From NCBI RefSeq assembly GCF_018918125.1, contig NZ_JAHLQA010000034.1, positions 124,001 to 188,000 of the forward strand: a stretch of 64,000 nucleotides of DNA, given 5' to 3'. Every line of letters begins with the position of its first letter. The first letter of the stretch is position 1. Shown piece after piece: positions 33,260 through 42,958 of this stretch. Both the position numbers and the translations under genes were made by a program. A model generated the notes under the pieces. It was given only the letters and a program-made list of their open reading frames with translations. It was not told the origin of the DNA and ran no database searches. The stretch comes from Blautia sp. MSJ-19. Its GTDB lineage: Bacteria > Bacillota > Clostridia > Lachnospirales > Lachnospiraceae.

Positions 33260-34245
33260 CAATTCTGCACCTCATTTTTTAAGTCCAGTCCGGTACGGAA
33301 AGCTTCCGCATTTTGTAGTGTTGTTTCTGCAATATTAGTTAAAGCCTCCTCAGTAAAAAATCCCTGGTGAGAAGTCAATGCCACATTTGGAAAAGAAAGC
33401 AGTCTCTGCACTGTAGAAGTTTTCAGAATATATTCGGACATATCTTCATACACGAAATCAGATTCTTCTTCATATACATCCAGACCAACCGCCTGAAATT
33501 TATGATCACGAATCCCTGCAATTAAATCATCGGTACAGATCAGACCACCACGGGAAGTATTCACAAGAATGACCCCATCTTTCATGCGGGAAATGGACTC
33601 ATTATTAATCATATGGTGTGTTTCTGGTGTAAGAGGGCAGTGCAGACTGATCAGATCGCTGACCGCAAGAAGTCTGTCCAGAGAAACATACTCCAAATCA
33701 GATTCCATATTGGGGTATAGATCATAAGCAAGAATTTTCATTCCAAATCCATTGCAGATTCGTGCCATTGCCATACCGATTTTTCCGGTACCTACAATTC
33801 CGGCTGTTTTTCCATACAGATTTACACCCATAAGTCCATTCAGTGAAAAATTGTTTTCCCGACATTTGATATATGCTTTATGGGTATGACGATTGGCGGT
33901 CAGCACCAGCGCCATGGCATGCTCAGCAACAGCTTCAGGGGAATAACCCGGGACGCGCAGTACTTTGATGGCGCATTCCTTTGCTTTCTGGATATCCACA
34001 TTATTGTAACCGGCGCATCGCATCAAAATCAGCCGGATTCCCTGATGCCGGAGTTCTTCAAGAACTGTTTCTCCCAGATCTGCATTAACAAATGCACAGA
34101 TTCCATCGTATCCGGCGGCAAGAGAAGCAGTTTCTCTGTATAAATTTGATTCAATAAAAACAAATTCAATGTGCGGATATTCCGGTTTCAACTTATCAAA
34201 AAAATACTGATCATAATCTTTTGTACCATAAAATAGAATTTTCAT
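33259..34245 (-). CDS. D-2-hydroxyacid dehydrogenase (D-lactate dehydrogenase-like)
   Basis: The product is 328 aa. NAD-binding VGTGKIG (about 150) and D-2-hydroxyacid dehydrogenase signatures: MRCAGYNNVD (about 75), LHCPLTPETHHMIN, NTSRGGLI. Catalytic Arg, Glu and His positions are present (the His in LTSHQGF). Closest in pattern to fermentative LdhA-type enzymes, which reduce pyruvate to D-lactate; other 2-oxoacids are possible. AGGAGG lies upstream on the minus strand. It is separated from aroA by a leftward terminator, so it is its own unit. Confidence 0.9.
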   Translation of the reverse strand: MKILFYGTKDYDQYFFDKLKPEYPHIEFVFIESNLYRETASLAAGYDGICAFVNADLGETVLEELRHQGIRLILMRCAGYNNVDIQKAKECAIKVLRVPGYSPEAVAEHAMALVLTANRHTHKAYIKCRENNFSLNGLMGVNLYGKTAGIVGTGKIGMAMARICNGFGMKILAYDLYPNMESDLEYVSLDRLLAVSDLISLHCPLTPETHHMINNESISRMKDGVILVNTSRGGLICTDDLIAGIRDHKFQAVGLDVYEEESDFVYEDMSEYILKTSTVQRLLSFPNVALTSHQGFFTEEALTNIAETTLQNAEAFRTGLDLKNEVQN

Positions 34246-34350
34246 ATGATGCCTCCTGTCGTCCTAATCTGATACAGAACATTGCTGCATTTTATTGAGA
34301 ATTTTATCTTCCTTTAGAATATCCATTGATATGCCCAAATATGTATCTAC

Positions 34351-34394
34351 ATAAAAAACCTGTCATTTCACATTTTTCATGCAAAAGACAGGTT
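34351..34394 (-). terminator. Terminator of the tyrA-aroA unit
   Basis: AACCTGTC (34357-34364) pairs with GACAGGTT (34387-34394). Read leftward, the stem is followed by TTTT (34353-34356). Aligned with the end of aroA at 34430. Confidence 0.8.
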
Positions 34395-34429
34395 TCATTT
34401 TTGTTTTGTATAAATCTTTTATGAAAAGA

Positions 34430-35704
34430 TTATTTTCCCAGGCTGTAAAGATCCTGATAGAATTCCGGATAGGAAATCTTTACACAGTCACCATTCAGAA
34501 TGTCCAGAGGACCATCGCAGATCGTACCTGCAACTGCAAAAGACATTGCCACACGGTGATCCAGATGAGAATCGATCGTTGCACCGTGAAGAGGCTTGCC
34601 GCCATGAATGATCATTCCATCATCAGTTCCCTCAATATCCGCACCCATACGTTTCAGATTATCTACCATAACTGCAATGCGGTCAGATTCTTTGACTTTG
34701 AGTTCCTGTGCATCACGGATGATCGTTGTTCCCTCCGCAAACGCTGCCATAACTGCGATCATCGGGATTTCATCGATCAATGCAGGAATGATTGCACCTT
34801 CAACTGTTGTACCCTTAAGACTGCTGGTGCGGATCAGAAGATCTGCTGTCGGTTCCCCTTCTGTGCTCTGATTCAGAAGTGTAATATCTGCACCCATGTC
34901 CATACATACCTTTAGCATACCCGCTCTGGTCGGATTGATGCCGACATTTTTCAGGAGAATCTCGCTTCCAGGCGTCAGGAGTCCAGCAGCAATAAAATAT
35001 GCAGCTGACGAAATATCTCCCGGAACTTTGACCTCTCTTCCCTCCAGTGCCGGCTCCGGAAGAATAGAAGCTGTTGTTCCCTCAGATGTGATCTGAGCAC
35101 CAAAATAATTCAGCATAATCTCTGTGTGATTACGGGACAGAAAAGGTTCTGTCACACTGGTTACTCCGTCTGCATACATGCCGGCAAGCAGTACGCATGA
35201 TTTTACCTGTGCAGAAGCGACCGGAGAATCATAATGGATCGCATGAAGTTCTTTTCCATGAATCAGAAGAGGAGCGCAGCCATTATCCTTTTTGCTGATG
35301 ATATCTGCGCCCATGGCAGTCAGTGGTGTCATGATTCGTTTCATAGGACGAGTACGAATGGAATCATCGCCATCCAGTTCAGATACGAATCTCTGACCTG
35401 CAAGGATTCCGGAAATCAGGCGGGTTGTTGTTCCACTGTTTCCGACATCTAAAATTTCAGTCGGTTCGGAAAGTCCGTGAAGCCCCTTTCCGTGAACAAG
35501 GATTTCTGAACCGTTACGCTCGATTTCAATTCCCATTTTGCGGAAACAGGAGATTGTAGAAAGACAGTCTGCACCTTCAAGAAAATGAGAAATGCGAGTA
35601 GCTCCTTTGGCAAGGGATCCGAACATAACTGCTCTGTGAGAGATTGATTTGTCTCCTGGTACTGTTAAAGTACCTTTTAAATTTGTCTGTTTTTTGATTT
35701 CCAT
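34430..35704 (-). CDS. aroA: 3-phosphoshikimate 1-carboxyvinyltransferase (EPSP synthase)
   Basis: The product is 424 aa. PGDKSISHRAVMFGSLAKG (residues 17-35), LDVGNSGTTTRLISGIL and the C-terminal LKVKESDRIAVM with DHRVAMSFAVAG are the family signatures, including the shikimate-3-phosphate and PEP-binding Lys, Arg and Asp residues. It performs the sixth step of the shikimate pathway. It starts 8 bases after tyrA and is co-transcribed with it; other aro genes are not in the window. Confidence 0.97.
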   Translation of the reverse strand: MEIKKQTNLKGTLTVPGDKSISHRAVMFGSLAKGATRISHFLEGADCLSTISCFRKMGIEIERNGSEILVHGKGLHGLSEPTEILDVGNSGTTTRLISGILAGQRFVSELDGDDSIRTRPMKRIMTPLTAMGADIISKKDNGCAPLLIHGKELHAIHYDSPVASAQVKSCVLLAGMYADGVTSVTEPFLSRNHTEIMLNYFGAQITSEGTTASILPEPALEGREVKVPGDISSAAYFIAAGLLTPGSEILLKNVGINPTRAGMLKVCMDMGADITLLNQSTEGEPTADLLIRTSSLKGTTVEGAIIPALIDEIPMIAVMAAFAEGTTIIRDAQELKVKESDRIAVMVDNLKRMGADIEGTDDGMIIHGGKPLHGATIDSHLDHRVAMSFAVAGTICDGPLDILNGDCVKISYPEFYQDLYSLGK

Positions 35705-35712
35705 ATAGTTAC

Positions 35713-36804
35713 CTACCGTTCGTATACTATGTAGTTACGTTTTTTCAGAAGCGCACAGCCTTTTTCCAGTGCATTCTGCTCATAAAACTCAATCTTCAGA
35801 ACGCCCTGTTCGAATTCACGATTGTGGATGATACCGATATTTTTAATGCTGATTCCCTCCATTGCGAGGATTGTAGCAATTGTAGCAATTCCACCTGCTT
35901 CATCTACAATATCAATATAAAGCATATATGTTTTATTGATCAGACCGGAAGAGGTGATATCAATAGAATCACGATAGTCTCTGGATCTGGCAAACATGTC
36001 ATAGAGATTATCTGCTTCCTGATTGTCGATTGAACAACGGATCTGAATCAGCATACGAATATATTCATCAAGGACTGTGGAAATATTTTCATGGTTTTCC
36101 ACACAGATCTGTTCCCACATGACAGGAGAAGAAGATGCAATCCTTGTGATGTCGCGGAAACCTCCGGCAGCGATCGTTTTCATATATTCTGCTTCATTAT
36201 CCAGTTGATTGACCAGATTTACAAGAGAAGAAGCAATGATATGTGGCAGATGACTGACACCTGCTGTAATAAAATCGTGTTCTTCTGCTGTCAGGACCAT
36301 TGGAATTGATCCAAGTGAATCGATCAGCTCTGAAAACTCTGTAAGTTTTTCCAGTGGAACCTGTCCGCCTGGTGTCAGGATATAATAAGCATTCTCTAAC
36401 AGATGATCTGAAGAATGTGCGAAACCGGACTGCTCAGAGCCGGCCATTGGATGCCCTCCGATAAAACAGTGATCCATTCCAAGCTCATTTACCGCCTTGT
36501 GAATTGGTCCTTTAACACTTCCTGCATCTGTGATGATACAGTCGTCAGAAATCACATCCTTCAGATATTTCAGATATTCTATATTGTATTCTACCGGTGC
36601 ACAGAGGAAGATATAATCGCAGGTACGGTATCGCTCATCCTTTTCTTCCAGTACGGCATCGATTGCATTACAGTTTAATGCAGCTGCCAGAGTTTCTTTG
36701 TGTTTTGCATATGCCAGAATATGATAGTCTGGATGAAATTTGCGGATCGTTTTTGCGATAGATCCTCCGATCAGGCCAAGCCCGATAAAACCAATGGTTT
36801 TCAT
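35713..36804 (-). CDS. tyrA: Prephenate dehydrogenase with ACT domain
   Basis: The product is 363 aa from the ATG at 36804; GGAAAGGA precedes it and an in-frame TTG at 36825 overlaps that site. The N-terminal Rossmann motif is FIGLGLIGGS. GGHPMAGSEQSGF is the prephenate-binding signature. The C-terminal ACT domain (about 290-363, IVDEAGGIATIATILAMEGI) suggests feedback control by tyrosine. It converts prephenate to 4-hydroxyphenylpyruvate. First gene of the tyrA-aroA unit. Confidence 0.95.
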   Translation of the reverse strand: MKTIGFIGLGLIGGSIAKTIRKFHPDYHILAYAKHKETLAAALNCNAIDAVLEEKDERYRTCDYIFLCAPVEYNIEYLKYLKDVISDDCIITDAGSVKGPIHKAVNELGMDHCFIGGHPMAGSEQSGFAHSSDHLLENAYYILTPGGQVPLEKLTEFSELIDSLGSIPMVLTAEEHDFITAGVSHLPHIIASSLVNLVNQLDNEAEYMKTIAAGGFRDITRIASSSPVMWEQICVENHENISTVLDEYIRMLIQIRCSIDNQEADNLYDMFARSRDYRDSIDITSSGLINKTYMLYIDIVDEAGGIATIATILAMEGISIKNIGIIHNREFEQGVLKIEFYEQNALEKGCALLKKRNYIVYER

Positions 36805-36949
36805 GATGTTTGATATCCTTTCCAAGTTAAACTATGTTCTTATTTTAAAAGAATATACTTTAAATGTCAAATAAAGCCATAAAATCAGTAAATTCGTTAA
36901 TAATTTACACAATTCAAATAAAAAATGTTGTTAAAATTATATAAAATAC

Positions 36950-36978
36950 TTGAAAAGTGCGAGAAATTTTAGTAGAAT
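36950..36978 (+). promoter_or_regulatory. Promoter of the EF-G-like gene
   Basis: TTGAAA (36950-36955), 17 bp, TAGAAT (36973-36978). Confidence 0.65.
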
Positions 36979-37012
36979 ATGAACATATCAGACATACAGG
37001 GAGGTATTACAT

Positions 37013-39100
37013 ATGGACGTTTATAGAACTGACCGAATCCGCAATGTGGTTCTTTTAGGTCATGGGGGATCCGGAAAGACCACATTAGCAGAGGCAATGG
37101 CTTATCTGGCAGGAATGACTAACCGCCTTGGCAGAGTAGAAGATGGAAATACCGTTAGTGATTTTGATAAAGAAGAGATCAAAAGACATTTTTCTGTTTC
37201 GACTACTTTGATTCCGGTACCATGGGATAAAGTAAAGATCAACGTACTTGATACACCGGGATATTTTGATTTTGTGGGTGAAGTAGAGGAAGCTGTCAGT
37301 GCAGCAGATGCAGCGATCATCGTTGTTTCAGGTAAAGCAGGTGTACAGGTTGGTACACAGAAAGCATGGAATCTCTGCGAGAAATATAAACTGCCACGTA
37401 TGTTCTTCGTAACAGACATGGATGTGGACGACGTCAGCTATCGAAAAGTAGTAGAAGATCTGACAGAATTATATGGCAAGAAAATCGCACCTCTTCATTT
37501 CCCGATTCGTGAAGATGGCAAGTTTGTAGGATATGTGAATGTTGTCAAACAGGCAGGTCGTAAATACATTGACAAAGCAGGTAAAGAGCCTTGCGATATT
37601 CCAGAATACCTGAATGAATATCTGGAAAAATATCATGATATCCTTATGGAGTCTGTAGCAGAGACCAGTGAAGAATTTATGGATCGCTATTTCGAAGGAG
37701 ATGAATTCTCTGTAACAGAAGTTTCCGCAGCACTTGCAACAAATGTACAGGATGCAAGCATTGTACCTGTATGCATGGGCTCTCCGATCAATCTTCGTGG
37801 TGTTTCCAACCTTCTGGATGACATCTGTGGATATTTCCCAAGTCCGGACAAACGTTCCTGCAACGGTATTTCACAGAAAACAAATGAAATTTTTGAAGCA
37901 AATTATGACTTTGCAAAAACAAAATCTGCGTATGTATGGAAAACAATTGCAGATCCGTTCCTTGGTAAATATTCTCTGATCAAAGTAGCTTCTGGTGTTA
38001 TCAAATCAGATGATACTCTGCTCAATGTAGAAAAAGGAAATGAAGAGCGCCTGAACAAACTTTATGTGCTGGAAGGATCCAAACCACTTGAAGTCCCTGA
38101 ACTTCATGCAGGTGATATCGGTGCAATCGCCAAACTGGCAAGTGTACAGACCGGTGACAGTCTCGCTGCCAAGGCATCTCCGGTTGTTTATCCAAAAGCT
38201 ATGATTTCTATACCATATACTTATAAGAGATACAAAGCAGTCAAAAAAGGAGATGAAGACAAGATCGCACAGGCACTTGCAAAAATGGCAAGTGAAGACA
38301 AAACTCTCCGTATCGTAAATGATTCTGCCAACAGACAGACATTACTTTATGGTATGGGAGATCAGCATCTTGATATCATAGTAAGTAAGTTAAAAGAACG
38401 TTATAAAGTAGACATCGAGCTTTCAAAACCAAAGGTTGCTTTCCGTGAGACCATCCGCAAGAACTCCGATGTAGAGGGCAAACACAAGAAACAGTCCGGC
38501 GGACATGGACAGTATGGACATGTTAAGATGCGTTTTGAACCATCCGGTGATCTGGAAACTCCATACGTATTTGAGCAGGTAGTCGTTGGTGGTGCAGTAC
38601 CGAAAAACTACTTCCCGGCAGTTGAAAAAGGCCTGCAGGAATGTGTCCTGAAAGGACCTCTGGCTGCATATCCGGTAGTCGGTGTCAAAGCAACCCTTTA
38701 CGATGGTTCTTATCATCCGGTAGACTCTTCGGAAATGGCATTCAAAATGGCAACCATCCTTGCTTTCAAGAAAGGCTTTATGGATGCATCTCCTGTACTC
38801 CTGGAACCAATCGTGTCCATGAAAGTTATTGTTCCGGATAAATATACCGGTGATGTCATGGGTGACCTCAACAAGCGCCGTGGTCGTGTTCTTGGAATGA
38901 ATCCGGATCATGAAGGCAATACCATTATCGAAGCAGATGTTCCACAGCTTGAAATCTACGGATATTCCACAACTCTTCGTTCCATGACTGGTGGAAGTGG
39001 AGATTTCTCTTATGAATTTGCACGTTATGAGCAGGCTCCGAGCGATATCCAGGCAAAAGAGATCGAAGCCAGAGCAAGTAAGGTAGATGCAGCTGAATAA
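37013..39100 (+). CDS. EF-G-like translation factor GTPase (FusA2 type)
   Basis: The product is 695 aa, colinear with EF-G domains I-V. G1 is GHGGSGKTT (16-24) where EF-G has AHIDAGKTT. G3 DTPGYFDF is intact. The NKxD element reads VTDMD. C-terminal domain IV/V motifs (HKKQSGGHGQYGHVKMRF; VMGDLNKRRGRVLGM) are well conserved. Such second EF-Gs are common in Clostridia next to the canonical fusA; reported roles include ribosome-associated GTPase functions, but I cannot define the role here. It has its own promoter and terminator. Confidence 0.88.
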   Translation: MDVYRTDRIRNVVLLGHGGSGKTTLAEAMAYLAGMTNRLGRVEDGNTVSDFDKEEIKRHFSVSTTLIPVPWDKVKINVLDTPGYFDFVGEVEEAVSAADAAIIVVSGKAGVQVGTQKAWNLCEKYKLPRMFFVTDMDVDDVSYRKVVEDLTELYGKKIAPLHFPIREDGKFVGYVNVVKQAGRKYIDKAGKEPCDIPEYLNEYLEKYHDILMESVAETSEEFMDRYFEGDEFSVTEVSAALATNVQDASIVPVCMGSPINLRGVSNLLDDICGYFPSPDKRSCNGISQKTNEIFEANYDFAKTKSAYVWKTIADPFLGKYSLIKVASGVIKSDDTLLNVEKGNEERLNKLYVLEGSKPLEVPELHAGDIGAIAKLASVQTGDSLAAKASPVVYPKAMISIPYTYKRYKAVKKGDEDKIAQALAKMASEDKTLRIVNDSANRQTLLYGMGDQHLDIIVSKLKERYKVDIELSKPKVAFRETIRKNSDVEGKHKKQSGGHGQYGHVKMRFEPSGDLETPYVFEQVVVGGAVPKNYFPAVEKGLQECVLKGPLAAYPVVGVKATLYDGSYHPVDSSEMAFKMATILAFKKGFMDASPVLLEPIVSMKVIVPDKYTGDVMGDLNKRRGRVLGMNPDHEGNTIIEADVPQLEIYGYSTTLRSMTGGSGDFSYEFARYEQAPSDIQAKEIEARASKVDAAE

Positions 39101-39130
39101 TCTGTATTTGTAGAAAGACTTAACAATAGA

Positions 39131-39168
39131 AAGCCCTTCACTTCAAAATGAGGTGAGGGGCTTTTCAG
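39131..39168 (+). terminator. Terminator of the EF-G-like gene
   Basis: A 15-bp stem 39131-39145 / 39149-39163 (AAGCCCTTCACTTCA arm, two G-T pairs), 3-base loop, T run. Confidence 0.85.
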
Positions 39169-39171
39169 TAT

Positions 39172-39202
39172 ATAAAAAGTGCGCCTCACGACGCACCTTA
39201 AA
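39172..39202 (-). terminator. Terminator of the two leftward tiny genes
   Basis: Read leftward: AAGGTGCG, loop TCGTGAGG, CGCACTTT, then TT. Eight-bp stem with one G-T pair. It supports real leftward transcription of 39222-39417. Confidence 0.65.
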
Positions 39203-39221
39203 ATTAAATAATATTCATTTT

Positions 39222-39293
39222 TCAGCTTTCCAGATAGAAGTTACCAACTACCATTGCTGCCATAACTGCTATGATGACTGCGAAGTATGTCAT
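39222..39293 (-). CDS. Tiny hydrophobic peptide (23 aa)
   Basis: ATG at 39293 preceded by AGAAAGGAGGAAAAC, one of the strongest ribosome binding sites in the window. The peptide begins MTYFAVIIAVMAAMVV and ends GNFYLES, a single membrane-spanning helix. It starts inside the 3' end of the 58-aa gene in another frame, overlapping by 53 bases. A terminator follows. The form (short, hydrophobic, well translated) is that of regulatory or type-I-toxin-like membrane peptides, but the function is unknown. Confidence 0.55.
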   Translation of the reverse strand: MTYFAVIIAVMAAMVVGNFYLES

Positions 39294-39417
39294 AACCGTT
39301 TTCCTCCTTTCTGGTTCTGGAAGCAAATGCTTCAAGTTCTTCTAAAGTTATTTCTTCCAGCTGACAGGAACTTTTTTCCTGATATTGTTTGAGGATATGA
39401 AATATCGAATAAGTCAT
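39241..39417 (-). CDS. Small hypothetical protein (58 aa) upstream of the tiny hydrophobic peptide
   Basis: ATG at 39417 preceded by AAAGGAGCG. It begins MTYSIFHILKQYQEKSSCQL, then an acidic helix (EEITLEELEAFASRTRKEE) and a Ser/His/Gly-rich tail (HHSSYGSNGSW). It overlaps the tiny membrane-peptide ORF, which begins with the same first three residues. No family recognised. The acidic helix followed by a Ser/Gly-rich tail resembles leader-core layouts of modified peptides, but no maturation enzyme is nearby, so that is speculation. Confidence 0.55.
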   Translation of the reverse strand: MTYSIFHILKQYQEKSSCQLEEITLEELEAFASRTRKEENGYDILRSHHSSYGSNGSW

Positions 39418-39568
39418 CTTAAAGCACGCTCCTTTCGTTTTTGCTTGTTTTGTTCTTTTCTTTGATATCATTATATTGATAAATCCTATATATTTATATA
39501 TAATTATGGATGTAAAATATAAGAATAATGACAAAATCATAATATAATATTGTATTCAGGAGAACTAT

Positions 39569-40483
39569 ATGAAAAGAGAAGCAGTAAATGTAAATGCCCA
39601 GAATATTCAATTGAATTATAATCAACGGGAAACGGTGGCAGGTGTGACGACAGAATATCCCTACAGTATGCATATCGCAGATTTTAAGGCTGGTCCGATT
39701 CCATGGCACTGGCATGAAGAAATTGAATTTGGTTATGTCCTGAACGGTCAGATAGAGATCACACTCGCGAACCGTACATATATTGTACAAAAAAATCATG
39801 GATATTTTACAAACAGCAATGTTCTTTCACGATTTTCCAAGGCAACAGATACGGTACTTGCGCATACGCATCTGTTTCATCCGATTTTCCTGAGCGGACA
39901 TTTTAAGAGCATTTTTGAAACGAAATATCTGGATCCGGTAATCCACAACAAAAATATCGATGCCCTTATTTTTACCGGCAAAACTCCTAATCAGCAGAAG
40001 ATTCTTCAGAAACTCCGTCAGGCAAGTGCCCTGCAGCATCAGGAAAATGTAGAATTTCAGACAAGAAATCTCTTTTCTGAACTCTGGCTTCTCCTCCTTG
40101 AAGAAATCAAAGAACAGCCAACGCATACCGTCAACTTTCAGAATCAGGAACGCGTCCAGAACATGCTTACATTCATTCACGCACATTACAGCGAGAAACT
40201 GACCCTGAATGATATTGCAGCAGCAGCCTCCGTCAGCACCAGAGAATGCATCCGCTGCTTTCGCAATACGATCCGGCAGACACCACTTGAATATGTTATG
40301 GAGTATCGTTTGAATATGGCAAAAAGACTGTTGGATGACACAGAAATCTCAATCACTGAGGTCAGTTATCATTGCGGCTTTTCATCAAATGCTTATTTTG
40401 GTAAGATATTCCGTGAAAAGTGTGGCATGACACCCCTCCAGTACCGCAATAGAAATATTGACAAACGGGACGTATTGAATTAG
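39569..40483 (+). CDS. AraC family transcriptional regulator with cupin sensor
   Basis: The product is 304 aa with CAGGAGAAC before the ATG. The N-terminal cupin-like domain (about 30-110) has WHWHEEIEFGYVLNGQIEIT. The C-terminal double HTH (about 200-295) has LTLNDIAAAASVSTRECIR and ISITEVSYHCGFSSNAYFG. The ligand is probably a sugar or small molecule. It lies 39 bp upstream of leuS in the same direction without a visible terminator, so read-through into leuS is possible. The target genes are not evident nearby. Confidence 0.92.
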   Translation: MKREAVNVNAQNIQLNYNQRETVAGVTTEYPYSMHIADFKAGPIPWHWHEEIEFGYVLNGQIEITLANRTYIVQKNHGYFTNSNVLSRFSKATDTVLAHTHLFHPIFLSGHFKSIFETKYLDPVIHNKNIDALIFTGKTPNQQKILQKLRQASALQHQENVEFQTRNLFSELWLLLLEEIKEQPTHTVNFQNQERVQNMLTFIHAHYSEKLTLNDIAAAASVSTRECIRCFRNTIRQTPLEYVMEYRLNMAKRLLDDTEISITEVSYHCGFSSNAYFGKIFREKCGMTPLQYRNRNIDKRDVLN

Positions 40484-40522
40484 AATTAATTTTTAGATAA
40501 CAATGTTGGAGGAAACATAGAA

Positions 40523-42925
40523 ATGAAATACTTGTTTAAAAAGATTGAGCCTAAGTGGCAGGCAAAATGGGAAGAAAGCAAAGTCTTCGAAGCCAAAGAC
40601 AACAGTGACAAACCAAAGTTCTATGGCCTGGTAGAGTTTCCATATCCAAGTGGTGCAGGTATGCATGTAGGACACATCAAAGCATACTCAAGCCTTGAGG
40701 TTATTTCCAGAAAACGTCGTATGGAAGGATACAATGTACTTTTTCCGATCGGATTTGATGCATTTGGTCTTCCTACCGAGAACTATGCAGTCAAGACAGG
40801 AACACATCCACGTATCATCACAGATGAGAACATCAAGAAATTCTCCAACCAGTTAAAGAAAGTTGGATTTTCCTTTGACTGGAACCGCGTGATCGATACA
40901 ACCGATGAGGATTACTACAAATGGACACAGTGGATCTTCCTCAAAATGTTTGAGAAGGGTCTTGTATTCAGAGACAGAACTCTTGTAAACTATTGCCCGC
41001 ACTGTAAGGTTGTTCTTTCCAATGAGGACAGCCAGGGTGGCAAATGTGATATCTGCCACAGCGAAGTTGTGCAGAAATCCAAAGATGTATGGTATCTGAG
41101 AATCACCCAGTATGCAGACAAACTTCTGGAAGGTCTCAAGGACGTTGACTATCCGGACAATGTAAAGCAGCAACAGGTTCACTGGATCGGTAAATCCAAA
41201 GGTGCTTTTGTAAACTTCGACATCGATGGAATTGACGAGAAGCTTGAGATCTATACAACCAGACCGGATACTCTGTTCGGTGTTACTTTCATGGTAATCG
41301 CACCGGAACATCCGATCATCGACAAATACAAAGACAAAGTCACAAACATGGACGAGATTACTGCATACCGCAATGAATGTGCAAAGAAAACTGAGTTCGA
41401 AAGAACACAGCTTGTCAAAGACAAGACAGGTGTGCGTATCCAGGGTCTTGAGGGAATCAATCCGGTCAACGGTAAGAAGATCCCGATCTACATTGCAGAT
41501 TATGTAATGATGGGTTACGGTACAGGTGCGATCATGGCAGTACCGGCTCATGATCAGCGTGACTATGATTTCGCAAAGAAATTCGGCATCGACATCATCG
41601 AAGTTATCAAAGGTGGAGATATCACCAAGGAAGCCTACACAGGTGACGGAGAGATGGTTAACTCTGAATTCCTCAACGGTTATACCAAGAAAAAAGATTC
41701 TATCGAGCGTATGCTTGAGGAACTTGAAAAGAAAGGCATTGGTAAAGCTGGCGTTCAGTACAAAATGAAAGACTGGGCATTCAACCGTCAGAGATACTGG
41801 GGCGAACCGATTCCGCTGATCCATTGCCCGAACTGCGGTGTTGTAGCAGTTCCGGAAGAAGAACTTCCGCTTCGTCTGCCGGATGTCAAAGACTTTGAAC
41901 CAGGTGAGGACGGACAGTCACCACTGGCCAAGATTGATTCCTTTGTAAACTGCACCTGCCCGAAATGTGGTGCTGCAGCAAAACGTGAAACAGACACCAT
42001 GCCTCAGTGGGCAGGATCTTCCTGGTATTTCCTGAGATATACAGATCCGCACAATACTCAGGCACTGGCTGATATGGACAAGCTGAAATACTGGATGCCG
42101 GTTGACTGGTACAATGGCGGTATGGAGCACGTTACCAGACATATGATCTACTCCAGATTCTGGCATCATTTCCTGTATGATCTGGGTGTTGTCAACACTC
42201 CTGAACCATACGCGAAACGTTCTATCCAGGGACTGATCCTCGGACCGGACGGAGATAAGATGAGCAAATCCAAAGGAAATGTTGTTGATCCGCTTGATAT
42301 CGTAGAAGAGTACGGTGCAGATACACTTCGTACTTATGTATTGTTCATGGGTGATTATGGTGCAGCAACTCCTTGGAGTGACAGCTCTGTGAAAGGCTGC
42401 AAGAAATTCCTTGACCGTGTGGCGGGCCTGACAGATATCCTTTCCAACGAACCTGTTTCTGAGGAACTGGAAATGAAGATTCACCGTACTATCAAGAAAG
42501 TTTCTTCTGACATTGAGAATCTGAAGTTCAACACAGCGATTGCCAGCCTGATGACACTGATCAATGAGATTACAGCAGAAGGACATATCAGCAAAGATGA
42601 TTTAAGTATCTTTATTAAACTCTTAAGTCCATTTGCTCCGCATCTCTGTGAAGAAATCTGGGAATTTCTGGGTGGGGAAGGACTGCTTGCAGTTGCTCCA
42701 TGGCCGGTATATGATGAAGGCAAAACTGTAGCCAAGACTGTTGAGATTGGTGTACAGGTAAATGGTAAAGTAAGAGGAACCGTAGTTCTGCCTAATGGCT
42801 GTGATAAAGAAAAAGCTTTCGAAATCGCAAAAGCAGATGAGAGAATTGCTTCCTTCCTGGATGGTAAGAATCTGATCAAAGAAATCTATGTTCCAAACAA
42901 GATCATCAACTTTGTTGCCAAATAA
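40523..42925 (+). CDS. leuS: Leucine--tRNA ligase
   Basis: The product is 800 aa, typical bacterial length. HIGH-type motif GMHVGHIKAYS (about 46), zinc-binding Cys pairs (YCPHC, CDICH), an editing CP1 domain (about 220-410, with TTRPDTLFGVTFMVIAPEH split by the usual insert), KMSKS in DKMSKSKGNVVDP, and a C-terminal anticodon-binding region. GGAGGAAAC lies upstream. No T-box leader is present in the 39-bp gap, so amino-acid control is not visible here. Confidence 0.98.
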   Translation: MKYLFKKIEPKWQAKWEESKVFEAKDNSDKPKFYGLVEFPYPSGAGMHVGHIKAYSSLEVISRKRRMEGYNVLFPIGFDAFGLPTENYAVKTGTHPRIITDENIKKFSNQLKKVGFSFDWNRVIDTTDEDYYKWTQWIFLKMFEKGLVFRDRTLVNYCPHCKVVLSNEDSQGGKCDICHSEVVQKSKDVWYLRITQYADKLLEGLKDVDYPDNVKQQQVHWIGKSKGAFVNFDIDGIDEKLEIYTTRPDTLFGVTFMVIAPEHPIIDKYKDKVTNMDEITAYRNECAKKTEFERTQLVKDKTGVRIQGLEGINPVNGKKIPIYIADYVMMGYGTGAIMAVPAHDQRDYDFAKKFGIDIIEVIKGGDITKEAYTGDGEMVNSEFLNGYTKKKDSIERMLEELEKKGIGKAGVQYKMKDWAFNRQRYWGEPIPLIHCPNCGVVAVPEEELPLRLPDVKDFEPGEDGQSPLAKIDSFVNCTCPKCGAAAKRETDTMPQWAGSSWYFLRYTDPHNTQALADMDKLKYWMPVDWYNGGMEHVTRHMIYSRFWHHFLYDLGVVNTPEPYAKRSIQGLILGPDGDKMSKSKGNVVDPLDIVEEYGADTLRTYVLFMGDYGAATPWSDSSVKGCKKFLDRVAGLTDILSNEPVSEELEMKIHRTIKKVSSDIENLKFNTAIASLMTLINEITAEGHISKDDLSIFIKLLSPFAPHLCEEIWEFLGGEGLLAVAPWPVYDEGKTVAKTVEIGVQVNGKVRGTVVLPNGCDKEKAFEIAKADERIASFLDGKNLIKEIYVPNKIINFVAK

Positions 42926-42958
42926 TATCAAATAAAAATCACATTTAATGTATAAGAA

